From Rhizobium indicum (GTDB lineage: Bacteria > Pseudomonadota > Alphaproteobacteria > Rhizobiales > Rhizobiaceae), in contig NZ_CP054022.1 of assembly GCF_005862305.2 (NCBI RefSeq), positions 1,054,001 to 1,118,000 of the forward strand: a DNA stretch of 64,000 nucleotides, written 5' to 3'. The position numbers and the translations under genes were made by a program. Positions 35,224 through 43,950 of this stretch are shown here, in pieces; positions within the stretch are counted from its first letter, which is position 1, and each line of letters starts with the position of its first letter. The notes under the pieces are model-generated. The model saw only the letters and a program-made list of their open reading frames with translations. It did not search any database and had not been told where the DNA came from.

Positions 35224-37589
35224 CAATCCGTCCTCCTTCTTTGCTGAAATACCGGCAGCCAGTCTTCGGGCCGGTCGCCGACCTCCGCGCGAATCGCCTC
35301 GGCGAGTTCGACGTTGGCGGTCCGGCCGGACAGGATGTCGAGCTCGTCATCGAAACCCCTGAGGTTCAATTCTGCGACGACGCTGTTGTGACCCTGTTTG
35401 ACGATGAAGCGGCGGCTCTCGACCGAAAGCTCGCGGGAGAGAAGCACGAACTCGCGCTCCGTCAATTTGAACCCGTCGACGTAATCGGCACGGTCGCCGC
35501 GCGGATTGGGAAGGAAGATCTGCGTCGGGCACTGCTCGATGATCGTGTGGGCGATCGGCGAGACGATGGCATCGCGCGGGCTTTGGGTCGCGAATAACAT
35601 CAGCCCATTCTGTTTGCGGATGGTCTTCAGCTTGTTCTGGGCGAGATCGCGAAAGCCTTCGTCCTGCAGGGCCTTCCAGAACTCGTCGACGACGATGATG
35701 ATGCGGCGGCCGTCGATCAGCTGCTCGATGCGAAAGAACAGATAGGCCATCAGCGGAGTGCGGACCTCCTCATTGTCGAGGAAGTCGGTCATGTCGTAGC
35801 CGATGAATTTGGCGCCGATCCCGATGTCGTCGGTCTCGTTGTCGAACACCCAACCGAGCGGCCCTCCCCTCTCCCATCGCCTCAGCCGCGAAGCGATGCC
35901 CTCGGGATCGGTGTTGTTGAGGAAAGTGCGCAAGGCGCCGATCGAGCGCCTGTCGACCGGCAGGTCCGCCAGGCCGTCGATGGCCGAGGCGATGTCGCGC
36001 AACTCCAAGACCGACAACTCGCGCTTGGCCGACCCGACCAACTGGCCGACCCAGCGGGCGAGGAACACCTTGTTCTTGGGGGTGAGTTCAAGCGCCTTCA
36101 ACGGGGCGCAACCGGTGGCAATACCGTTTCGAAGCGGCAGGTAAGTGCCGCCCACGGCCCGGACGAACAGGTCGGCTCCGCGATCCTTATCAAAGAAGAC
36201 CATGTGGGGATCATGTTTTTCGAGTTGGGAGAGCATGAAGTTGAGGAGCACCGTCTTGCCGGCGCCCGACGGACCGCAGACGAATGTGTTGCCAAGGTCG
36301 CTGTGATGGAAATTGAAATAGAAGGGCGAGCCGGAGGCAGTCTTCAGCATGGCGACGGCCGGTCCCCATTCATTGCCGTCCTTCCTGCCTGTCGGATAGG
36401 AATGATAGGGGGCGAGCGCCGCGAAATTTCGCGACGTGATGGCACCCGATCTCGCGCGATAGCGGAAATTGCCGGGCAACTGCCCCCACCAGGCCGCCTC
36501 CAGCCCAAGATCCTCGCGAGCGACGACCGCGCCACCGTTAGTGAGATACGCCCGTGCTTTGGCCATATGGTCGGTGAGTTCCTTCACCGAAGGCGCAAAG
36601 ACCGACAGCGCCAGATGGTGCTCTCCAAGCACAAACCGGTTCGACTCCAGATCGTCCATGGCATCGCCGAGCTCGTCGATCTGCGACGCCGCCTTGTCGC
36701 CGGCGCTCACCATCTGGTTCTGTTTGCGCCCCATGATCGTGCGCGCATCGGCTTTCGAGACGAAGGCGAAAGACTGCGTCAGGATGAGTTCGAACGGCGC
36801 CGTCAGGATGCCATCGAGCATGCCGCTGCGGGTGGTCGCCGGATATTCCTTGAACCCGAATAGGCCGGCGTAACGGCTGTCGGCCTCATGACGGATCTCG
36901 ATGGTCTCCCGTCCGAAGATCACCCGATCCGAATAGATCGCCGAGGATATCCTGCCCTCCGTCAAGGGAACGCGCTCCCGCCGGCCGCCGACGATCTGAT
37001 GCAGGACCTCGCTCGGTTCGGAGAACAGGATGCCGTCCTGCTCGTAGACGGAAAGCACACGGGGCTCGAAGCGTCTCAGGCCCGCGGTCACGTCGGATAC
37101 CTTGTCTTGCAGGTGCTTCAGGGCATCCTCGTCGACTTCGACGCCGGCACGGCGCGCCCTGCGCAGGCGCGAAAGAAGGTTGGCGGCCTTTTCGGCGGGA
37201 TCCCTGCCCGGATGCCAGACAAGCGAGAGGTAAAGATCGTTTCGAAACAGATCCTCATCGATCATGCGTTGGCGGTAACTTGCATTCAGACCTTGCGAGA
37301 AGGGATTGGCGAACTCTCCATCCGGATAGTCGTTGTTGCGACGGCGAATGACATGTGTCCAGAGCGCCAGGCGCTCATCGGCGATGTTGCGGTAGAGTGT
37401 ATTGAGATCACGGTGCAGGCCGTTGAGATCCAGGACATCGGCGGTTTCGAAAGATATGCCTTCGAGCGCGAGCATCACCATCAGCACCCTGGATTCGAGC
37501 GCAATCGTTGTCTCATCGACATGACGGACGTGCGGAATGAAGGTTTCGGGCCCGAGTTCGCGCGAGCGAAGCATTGCGATGCTAGACAA
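35223..37589 (-). CDS. virB4: Type IV secretion ATPase VirB4
   Basis: Largest T4SS ATPase, 788 residues. N-terminal CagE/VirB4 domain (about 1-400), then Walker A FVCGPSGAGKTVLLNFML (near 440), Walker B RRIIIVVDEFWKAL (near 640) and the downstream NGLMLFATQSPRDA motif. It energises pilin extraction and assembly at the inner membrane. Its start overlaps virB3 by 8 bases and its stop overlaps virB5, so translation is coupled on both sides. Confidence 0.97.
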   Translation of the reverse strand: MSSIAMLRSRELGPETFIPHVRHVDETTIALESRVLMVMLALEGISFETADVLDLNGLHRDLNTLYRNIADERLALWTHVIRRRNNDYPDGEFANPFSQGLNASYRQRMIDEDLFRNDLYLSLVWHPGRDPAEKAANLLSRLRRARRAGVEVDEDALKHLQDKVSDVTAGLRRFEPRVLSVYEQDGILFSEPSEVLHQIVGGRRERVPLTEGRISSAIYSDRVIFGRETIEIRHEADSRYAGLFGFKEYPATTRSGMLDGILTAPFELILTQSFAFVSKADARTIMGRKQNQMVSAGDKAASQIDELGDAMDDLESNRFVLGEHHLALSVFAPSVKELTDHMAKARAYLTNGGAVVAREDLGLEAAWWGQLPGNFRYRARSGAITSRNFAALAPYHSYPTGRKDGNEWGPAVAMLKTASGSPFYFNFHHSDLGNTFVCGPSGAGKTVLLNFMLSQLEKHDPHMVFFDKDRGADLFVRAVGGTYLPLRNGIATGCAPLKALELTPKNKVFLARWVGQLVGSAKRELSVLELRDIASAIDGLADLPVDRRSIGALRTFLNNTDPEGIASRLRRWERGGPLGWVFDNETDDIGIGAKFIGYDMTDFLDNEEVRTPLMAYLFFRIEQLIDGRRIIIVVDEFWKALQDEGFRDLAQNKLKTIRKQNGLMLFATQSPRDAIVSPIAHTIIEQCPTQIFLPNPRGDRADYVDGFKLTEREFVLLSRELSVESRRFIVKQGHNSVVAELNLRGFDDELDILSGRTANVELAEAIRAEVGDRPEDWLPVFQQRRRTD

Positions 37590-37920
37590 GGCTCAAATCC
37601 CTTTCGTCATAGCGCCGGATGAGCGTCAGGGGTGAGAGCGTGGCGCCGCCCCAATAGGCGGCGTTGCGCGACCGACCGCGGGTCTCGATCCAGGAGATCA
37701 GGATCCGGAACATGTTGTGGTCGTGCTTGACGAGCGTGCGGAATATGAAATGAAAGACGACACCGACAAGCGCATAGGCGATTGATCCCGCGGTGATGTA
37801 GAGGATCGTCGTCAGCATGACATTCACGCCCATCGCCTCCAACGTCACGCCGGCGATCATCGCCGGGCGGGTGCAGGCAAGGAACAGGGTATCTTCCTCG
37901 ATAGCGGCAGCTGTCGGCAT
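37582..37920 (-). CDS. virB3: Type IV secretion protein VirB3
   Basis: Inner-membrane protein of 112 residues with two hydrophobic segments (VMLTTILYITAGSIAYALVG and adjacent) and the VirB3 pattern LFLACTRPAMIAGVTLEAM near the N-terminus. It is required for pilus assembly with VirB4, whose start it overlaps by 8 bases. It begins 6 bases after the virB2 stop. Confidence 0.94.
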   Translation of the reverse strand: MPTAAAIEEDTLFLACTRPAMIAGVTLEAMGVNVMLTTILYITAGSIAYALVGVVFHFIFRTLVKHDHNMFRILISWIETRGRSRNAAYWGGATLSPLTLIRRYDERDLSLV

Positions 37921-37925
37921 GTTGA

Positions 37926-38225
37926 TCAGCTTCCAACGATCGTATTGACGAGTTCCGTCGCCCCGAAAATCCCGCCGATGCCGATGATCCAGAAACCGGC
38001 GCGGCGCAGATCCATGTAGCCGAACATCCAGGCAATGCAGATGATGATGACGGCGATGACAGCGAGCAGGCGGGCGATGTTGCCGGTCAGCATGTCGACG
38101 ATGTTCTGCAGCACGGTTTCAACGCCGGCTGCTTGGGCGAATGCTGGCTCCACCAGGCAGGCGACGATGGCGGCGGCCATCAGGAGAGGGGCCCCCACAG
38201 GGCGAAGGTTTGCTTTTGAGATCAT
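37926..38225 (-). CDS. virB2: Type IV secretion major pilin VirB2
   Basis: Prepilin of 99 residues with a long signal sequence (VGAPLLMAAAIVACLVEP, cleavage near AFAQA) and two hydrophobic helices (IARLLAVIAVIIICIAWMFG and RAGFWIIGIGGIFGATELV). Processed pilin builds the conjugative pilus. Its ATG overlaps the virB1 stop as ATGA. Confidence 0.95.
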   Translation of the reverse strand: MISKANLRPVGAPLLMAAAIVACLVEPAFAQAAGVETVLQNIVDMLTGNIARLLAVIAVIIICIAWMFGYMDLRRAGFWIIGIGGIFGATELVNTIVGS

Positions 38226-38884
38226 TCACTTTGCTCCGATCGTTCTTTCTGAAACACGAGAACCTGGGATGACCGCTGGGCGTTGAAGACGTCCCATGAT
38301 GCGGCTTCACCGGATTGGGGAAGGAATTGCGCTGCCGGAGATATCTCCCTCGTGGCTGACGGCTCCGCGTGAGCGGCTTCTTCGCGCGGCTCGGCGATAG
38401 CGAGCGACGCCAGGTCGGAAGGCAGGCGGACCATTTCCTGGCGGACCTGCTCGTCATATTTGATCATCTCGCCGACGGACGGATCGTCACGCCCGTAGTA
38501 GGATTGAAGCATGACGTTTTCGGCTTGCACCGCATCGGCACCGGCGCGCAAGGCAAGGCGATAATAGCCGTCGAGAAGAGTAGCCGTGGCCTTGAGGTTC
38601 AGGCAGGGATCGAATGCATCCGAAATCGAAAGCTTGAGTTTGCGCAACTCGTCCAGGCCGATGCCGCCAAGACCGATCTGGACGTCCTGCCGATCGGCGA
38701 CGAGGGAGGTCGCGAGTTCAATTGCCTCGGCCTTTGATGCGGGTTGGCGCTCAAGCGGTGCACCGCTGTTGATACGGATAGCGAATGGCTTGAAACCACT
38801 CTCGAGACTGATGACAGCGGCGAGCGTCCTGATTTCCACCATGGGCGCGCAGTTCTGGGCGAGATCCACAAAGGCGACGGCCAT
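38222..38884 (-). CDS. virB1: Lytic transglycosylase VirB1
   Basis: Protein of 220 residues with the SLT/lysozyme-like fold: catalytic glutamate in AAVISLESGFKPFAIRI (Glu near residue 28), then IGLGGIGLDELRKLKLSI and the FDPCLNLKATATLLDGYY motif. It opens local holes in peptidoglycan for T4SS assembly. No clear signal peptide is present at the assigned start, unusual for a periplasmic enzyme. It is followed directly by virB2. Confidence 0.9.
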   Translation of the reverse strand: MAVAFVDLAQNCAPMVEIRTLAAVISLESGFKPFAIRINSGAPLERQPASKAEAIELATSLVADRQDVQIGLGGIGLDELRKLKLSISDAFDPCLNLKATATLLDGYYRLALRAGADAVQAENVMLQSYYGRDDPSVGEMIKYDEQVRQEMVRLPSDLASLAIAEPREEAAHAEPSATREISPAAQFLPQSGEAASWDVFNAQRSSQVLVFQKERSEQSE

Positions 38885-38887
38885 CGA

Positions 38888-39427
38888 TCAGTACCAGACA
38901 CGCTGGGTTGCCGTCCCGTCGATCGTGACGTCGATATAATGGGGCTGCGATCTGACGTTCGGGCGGGCCGTCGGATAGCCCATGCATTGGCGCCGTCCAT
39001 CCAGCAGCTGCCAACGCGGGGACAGAACCGAACCGTTGCTGAAATTGTACCCGTCCCCAACACGAGGGCAGACTGCATCGCTCACCGGTTGGAGGGCTGT
39101 CGACACGCAGGTTGTTTCTTGCCCGCGCGGACCATAATCGCTTTCCAGCCGGTATCCGGTTTCGCAGTAATAAGGCTCATAGCCCGGGCGCGAAGTGTGG
39201 AAGGAAGCGCTGGTGCAGGTTGGGAACGAATGCCCCTCGGCAAGCTCGCGCCAGAGCTTCTCGATCGGCGGCCGGCATTCTGCAAATTGCGTCGGGCCTC
39301 CGGGGTTGGAGAGGCATAGGATAACCTCGCAACCCCAATCATTTGCTTGCGCCCTGCCAGGTGAAGTAGGGTAGGGTGGCAATATGCAGCAGACCGCCAC
39401 GACTGAGTTGAGCAGAAGGTTTTTCAT
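38888..39427 (-). CDS. Secreted cysteine-rich protein heading the virB operon
   Basis: Protein of 179 residues with a signal peptide (LLLNSVVAVCCILPPYP). The mature part has about ten cysteines (DWGCEVILCLSNPGG, FAECRPPIEKLW, PYYCETGY, TTCVSTAL) and ends in a short beta-rich segment. The WGCEVLLCLSNPxGP motif is typical of a conserved protein encoded beside virB1 in rhizobial and agrobacterial conjugation clusters. Function unknown; periplasmic or surface exposed. First gene of the operon, 3 bases before virB1. Confidence 0.85.
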   Translation of the reverse strand: MKNLLLNSVVAVCCILPPYPTSPGRAQANDWGCEVILCLSNPGGPTQFAECRPPIEKLWRELAEGHSFPTCTSASFHTSRPGYEPYYCETGYRLESDYGPRGQETTCVSTALQPVSDAVCPRVGDGYNFSNGSVLSPRWQLLDGRRQCMGYPTARPNVRSQPHYIDVTIDGTATQRVWY

Positions 39428-39518
39428 GAAGACGACCCTCCAAAGGACATCCCATTGTGGAAAAGGTGGTTTGCCTGTAGAACAACTTATACTGATTTAT
39501 ATAACACAGTAAAATAAC
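39428..39518. promoter_or_regulatory. Divergent promoter region of the virB operon and winged-helix regulator
   Basis: This 91-base gap separates the minus-strand T4SS operon from the plus-strand regulator gene. It is the most AT-rich stretch nearby. It contains TTATA...TATAA arms spaced 8 bases within TTATACTGATTTATATAA, and the pair ACTG...CAGT, which could be operator half-sites. Promoter function is inferred from position. Confidence 0.5.
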
Positions 39519-39872
39519 ATGACAAGAGCACTCACGACCCAATGGCGGAATCTGGCCTTCTCAGGTCTCATCCTGCACGAAATTCTCGATCATCCCCTGG
39601 AAGACGAGACGCCTCAGGCACGGCTGAAGCAGGTCGGCATGATGACGGTCCTCTACAGCATGAACCAGGCGCATCAGAAGCTAACCCTTTCCAGTATCAT
39701 GGAAATTACAGCCCTGACACGCAGCGGCGTCAAGGAGACGGTCGATCTCCTGGTCAAACGGGGGATGCTGGACGAGACGATCGTGAAGAACTCGATGGGA
39801 CGTGGAACGGCCCGTCAGTTCGAGATTTCAGAAGCGCTTCTGGAGAAACTGAGTTCTTTCGCAGCCGGATGA
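39519..39872 (+). CDS. Winged-helix transcriptional regulator, divergent from virB
   Basis: Small protein of 117 residues with a MarR/IclR-like winged helix (LTLSSIMEITALTRSGVKE as recognition helix, ETVDLLVKRGML and a basic wing MGRGTARQFEIS). It is divergently oriented to the T4SS operon, the usual position for a repressor of conjugation genes. In Rhizobium etli the winged-helix protein RctA represses virB genes, so this could be a functional analogue; sequence identity cannot be judged here, so no symbol is given. Confidence 0.75.
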   Translation: MTRALTTQWRNLAFSGLILHEILDHPLEDETPQARLKQVGMMTVLYSMNQAHQKLTLSSIMEITALTRSGVKETVDLLVKRGMLDETIVKNSMGRGTARQFEISEALLEKLSSFAAG

Positions 39873-40357
39873 CTGCGGTTTTAAGTGACGATTTTGGTTT
39901 GGTTGTCAGTTGCTCAGAAATTACCGCAACGCCTGCAGCTGCGAGAATTGGTTGACATCGCAAGGCCAGGGTCACGACATATAGGGTGAGGTGAGCGCCG
40001 GGCACGTTGGCGCTCGATTGTCATTCGCCGGCGACACAAGAAACCGCAATATCGCTGTGTTCACCATCCCTGTCGCGTCCGCCTGGTGCGGAGGCAACTC
40101 GCCAAAGAAGCGTCCCCATGACGCGCTGGGCTCCCAAGACAATGTGTATGTGGGCCGTCTAACCCGTTGGACACGACGGCCGTAACCGCAGCGACAAGAG
40201 AGCATTTGCTCTCGGCAGCAAAAGCCGGAACCATCGCCCACAACAACGAGATGCGTGGACCGCTCTGGCTCGAGCGCGGTGGAAGCGGTGCGACAAGGTG
40301 GGAACATTACGTGCGATCGCATGGTTCGGGCTGCAGACATCATGCCGCGGGACCTCC
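39873..40357. other. 485-base gap before the glycosyltransferase cluster
   Basis: No gene with good support. A 64-codon open frame (39991-40185) has coding-like stretches but no clear ribosome site. The right part should carry the promoter of the glycosyltransferase operon; no obvious sigma-70 boxes stand out. Confidence 0.35.
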
Positions 40358-41530
40358 ATGCCATTATTGCCAGCAGCGCCGAGAGCGCTACAACGAATAG
40401 TCATCATCAGCGACTTCCAGGACGGCGATGGCGAAAACGCAGAGCCTCGGACCCCGGCGTGGTTTCGCAAACAGTGGCTCGCAGGCAATCGGGGACCTCG
40501 TCCACAACCCGCCGATCGGGCCCCAGACCTTCAGGTGATCGGCGGCTATATCGAACGGCTGCCGCTTGCCGTTCTCAAAGCCGGCCTTGTGGACTGCGCC
40601 GAGGTCTGGACACATTGGCACGGCGCCACACCGCCGATTGAACGGCCTGGCGCCAACCCGTTTCTGATGCGCCGCGCATTCCAGGCAAACGGGTCCGAAG
40701 CGCCGTATTCTTCCAACGATATGCTCGGGCACATCGCGGCCTTCGGGCCGCCGTCGATCCTTTGTGTCTGGGGCCTCGGCGTGAGTGAAGACGTGTTGTT
40801 GGCATGCCGCGGCAGTTTCAAGATTTACAACTCGATCGACGCACCCGCCTTGCGCGTTCCCTTTGACGTGAGCCGGCATTTCGACCTCATTCTCACCGGC
40901 TCCGAATGGCAGTCCGAAGCGGTGCGCTCACGCCATCCGATGATACCGACGATCATCATGCCGATTGGACCCGAGTTCGCCTCAGAACTTACCTTCAGGC
41001 CGATCGACATACCGAAGACCTACGACGTGATCTATGTTGCTGCCGCGCAAGCCTATAAGCGGCACGACATCCTGTTTCACGCGCTTGCGAAGCTTCCGCG
41101 TTCGATACGCGCCCTTTGCGTCTGCGGCTACGGCGAGATGGTGGGCACATTGCGTCGCGAGGTCGGCGAACTCGGCATCCATGTCGACTTCATCGACCCG
41201 CCCGGCGTATCGTTTGAGGAGGTGAACAGGCTGATGAACCAAGCGCATATCGGCGTGGTCTGCGGCATCGATGACGGCGCACCAGCAATCCTGACGGAAT
41301 ATATGTTGGCGGGAATCCCCGTCCTTGCCAACAGCCAGTTGCGCTGCGGATTGCAATTTATCACGCCCGAGACGGGTCAAGTGGCCTCGCCCGAGAATTT
41401 TCACGAAGGCATTCGCGACATGCTGACCCGGCTCGATACGTTCAAGCCGCGCCAGGTCGTGCTGGCCAACTGGACGTGGCCGCACAGTTTGCGAAAGCTG
41501 AGGTCCTTCATTGGCGGGTCAGCCAGATAA
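40358..41530 (+). CDS. Glycosyltransferase (GT4-like), first gene of the fusion cluster
   Basis: Protein of 390 residues with the GT-B fold of family 4. The C-terminal donor-binding half shows YDVIYVAAAQAYKRHDIL, VCGYGEMVGTLRREV and a DGAPAILTEYMLAGIPVL motif (the E-x7-E position reads D-x7-E). The N-terminal half is less conserved (WTHWHGATPP). It transfers a sugar from a nucleotide donor to an unknown acceptor in the cytoplasm or at the inner face of the membrane. ATG 40358 was chosen as the start of family similarity. It is 62 bases from the next gene, same strand. Confidence 0.82.
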   Translation: MPLLPAAPRALQRIVIISDFQDGDGENAEPRTPAWFRKQWLAGNRGPRPQPADRAPDLQVIGGYIERLPLAVLKAGLVDCAEVWTHWHGATPPIERPGANPFLMRRAFQANGSEAPYSSNDMLGHIAAFGPPSILCVWGLGVSEDVLLACRGSFKIYNSIDAPALRVPFDVSRHFDLILTGSEWQSEAVRSRHPMIPTIIMPIGPEFASELTFRPIDIPKTYDVIYVAAAQAYKRHDILFHALAKLPRSIRALCVCGYGEMVGTLRREVGELGIHVDFIDPPGVSFEEVNRLMNQAHIGVVCGIDDGAPAILTEYMLAGIPVLANSQLRCGLQFITPETGQVASPENFHEGIRDMLTRLDTFKPRQVVLANWTWPHSLRKLRSFIGGSAR

Positions 41531-41592
41531 CGCCCTCCGGGAACATTCGTCGCCATTCTTGGTTCGGGACCATTCTGATTGCGAGGTCCTCG

Positions 41593-43950
41593 ATGAATCT
41601 GCTGAATTCTATCCCGCAATTGTCCGACAATAGTTTGTTGGATCACGCGCCGCTCATCTGCTTTTCGCATCTAAGATGGGACTTTGTACTCCAGAGGCCA
41701 CAGCATCTGATGGAACGGTTCTCACGCGAGCGGCCGGTCTTTTATTTCGAGGAGTTTATCCCGACAGACCACCATCTCGCTTATCTGGAGATTCATCCCT
41801 TTGACGGCACGAACGTCAAGGCAGTCCGCCCGCGCATCCCACATTGGTGGAACGAGGTCGAACGGGAGGCCGCGCTTCGCCGACTGCTGGACGAACTCAT
41901 TTTGCTCCACGGCGGCAAGCGGCCGATCCTTTGGTTCTATACGCCGCTGATGTTTGGCTTTGCCCGGCATGTCGATGCTGTCGCGATTGTCTATGATTGC
42001 ATGGACGAACTCGCGAACTTCAAATTCGCGCCGGCCAATCTCAAGGCCTCCGAGCAGGCCTTGATGGCCTGTGCCGATGTCGTCTTTACCGGCGGTCTCA
42101 GCCTCTATGAGGCGAGGCGGGGTCAACACGACAATATCCATCCGTTCCCGTCGGGGGTTGATACGCATCACTTCCGCGCCGCCCGCTGCCCTTTGCCCGA
42201 TCCAGCCGACCAGGCGCGTATTCCTCAGCCTCGTCTTGGATATTATGGGGTTATTGACGAGAGGCTCGATCTCGACTTGATCCGCAGCGTCGCAACGGCC
42301 CGGCCTGACCTTTCCTTCGTATTCTTGGGGCCGATTGTAAAGATTTCGCCGGATGATCTACCCCAGGGCGCGAATATCCATTATCTCGGGCAGAAGGCCT
42401 ATGCCGATCTTCCGGCATATCTTTCGGGCTGGCAGGCTGCGCTGATGCCGTTTGCGCTGAACGAGGCCACGCGCTTCATCAGCCCCACCAAGACCCCTGA
42501 ATATCTCGCCGCCGGCCGGCCGGTGGTTGGAACGCAGATCGTCGATGTCGTGCGCGGTTACGGCGACGTGCCAGGGGTGTTCTTGGCAAACGGTGCCGAG
42601 GCCTTTGCCGGCGCCTGCGACGCCGCGCTTTTATTGTCCCGTTCCGATGCGGCATGGTTGGAGGTGGTAGACCGGGTTCTGACGCAATCGTCCTGGGACA
42701 TCACCTTTCGCAGAATGTCCGTGCTCGTCGAACAGGCGGCGGCGCAAAAAATGGTTTCGGCCGCCCTTCCTGAACGATTTCGCGTCGGAACCTCGCGCCG
42801 AGCACCTTCGGCAACCTATGACTATTTGATCGTCGGCGCCGGCTTTGCCGGATCGGTTCTTGCCGAGCGGCTCGCGGCCGACGCCGGCAAGCGGGTTCTT
42901 ATCTGCGACAGGAGGCCTCATATCGGCGGTAACACGTACGATCACTACGACGAGGCGGCGATCCTGGTTCACAAATATGGCCCGCATATCTTCCATACCA
43001 ACAGCGAAGATATCTTTGCTTATCTTTCCCGCTTCACGGCATGGCGGCCCTATGAGCATCGAGTGCTTGCCCAGGCCGGCGATCTGCGCCTTCCGATCCC
43101 GATCAATCGCACGACACTGAATGCGCTCTACAACATCGATCTGACCAGCGACGCCGAGGCGGAACGTTTTTTGGCGGACCGAGCCGAGCCTTGCGATCCG
43201 GTGAAGACATCGCGCGACGTCGTGATATCCCAGGTTGGCGCGGAGCTTTATCGGACCTTCTTCGAGGGCTACACCCGCAAGCAGTGGGGGCTCGACCCAT
43301 CTGAACTTGACCGATCGGTGACGGCACGTATCCCGACCCGGACCAACACCGATGATCGCTACTTCCTGGATCGCTTTCAGGCCATGCCGCTTGACGGCTT
43401 TACCCGCATGTTTGAACGGATGCTGAACCACGACAATATCACGGTGATGGTCGGCACGGATTTCGCCGATCTCAGGCGTGAGAGCCTGGCTGACCATACG
43501 ATCTTCACCGGTCCCATCGACGAATATTTCGGCCACTGCTTCGGGCATCTGCCCTATCGCAGTCTGAGGTTCACCCACGAAACGCATGATGTGCGGCGCC
43601 TATTGCCGGTCGCCGTCATAAACTACCCGTCGGAGGATGTGCCCTATACGCGCGTCACGGAATACAAGCACCTGACCGGCCAGGTCCATCCGATGACCAG
43701 TATCAGCTATGAATATGCGAGTGCCGAAGGAGAGCCCTACTATCCGATCCCGCGCCCAGAAAACCAGGCGCTTTACAAACAATACGAGAGCCTTGCGCGT
43801 ACGCGCGACGACGTCACCTTCGTCGGGCGGCTTGGCACCTACAAATATTACAATATGGACCAGGTCGTCGGCCAGGCGCTGGCCACATACCGGCGCTTGC
43901 GGGATCGCCATGGATCCAGCAGAACCCTAGCCGTCGCCCAGCATGACTAA
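41593..43950 (+). CDS. Glycosyltransferase-UDP-galactopyranose mutase fusion
   Basis: Two-enzyme protein of 785 residues. Residues about 1-400: glycosyltransferase with FSHLRWDFVLQRPQHLMERF, VYDCMDELANF, HPFPSGVDTHHFR and SPTKTPEYLAAGRPVVGT. Residues about 407-775: UDP-galactopyranose mutase with FAD site DYLIVGAGFAGSVLAERLA, HIGGNTYDHYD, VHKYGPHIFHTNSEDIFAYL, FFEGYTRKQWGLDP and RYFLDRFQAMPLDGF. The mutase makes UDP-galactofuranose, so the fused transferase may use it directly. ATG 41593 precedes the family start; its end overlaps the next gene by 8 bases. Confidence 0.93.
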   Translation: MNLLNSIPQLSDNSLLDHAPLICFSHLRWDFVLQRPQHLMERFSRERPVFYFEEFIPTDHHLAYLEIHPFDGTNVKAVRPRIPHWWNEVEREAALRRLLDELILLHGGKRPILWFYTPLMFGFARHVDAVAIVYDCMDELANFKFAPANLKASEQALMACADVVFTGGLSLYEARRGQHDNIHPFPSGVDTHHFRAARCPLPDPADQARIPQPRLGYYGVIDERLDLDLIRSVATARPDLSFVFLGPIVKISPDDLPQGANIHYLGQKAYADLPAYLSGWQAALMPFALNEATRFISPTKTPEYLAAGRPVVGTQIVDVVRGYGDVPGVFLANGAEAFAGACDAALLLSRSDAAWLEVVDRVLTQSSWDITFRRMSVLVEQAAAQKMVSAALPERFRVGTSRRAPSATYDYLIVGAGFAGSVLAERLAADAGKRVLICDRRPHIGGNTYDHYDEAAILVHKYGPHIFHTNSEDIFAYLSRFTAWRPYEHRVLAQAGDLRLPIPINRTTLNALYNIDLTSDAEAERFLADRAEPCDPVKTSRDVVISQVGAELYRTFFEGYTRKQWGLDPSELDRSVTARIPTRTNTDDRYFLDRFQAMPLDGFTRMFERMLNHDNITVMVGTDFADLRRESLADHTIFTGPIDEYFGHCFGHLPYRSLRFTHETHDVRRLLPVAVINYPSEDVPYTRVTEYKHLTGQVHPMTSISYEYASAEGEPYYPIPRPENQALYKQYESLARTRDDVTFVGRLGTYKYYNMDQVVGQALATYRRLRDRHGSSRTLAVAQHD

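Noticed and set aside
39519..39872. Naming the winged-helix regulator rctA
   Set aside because: Position fits, but sequence identity to RctA cannot be established here.
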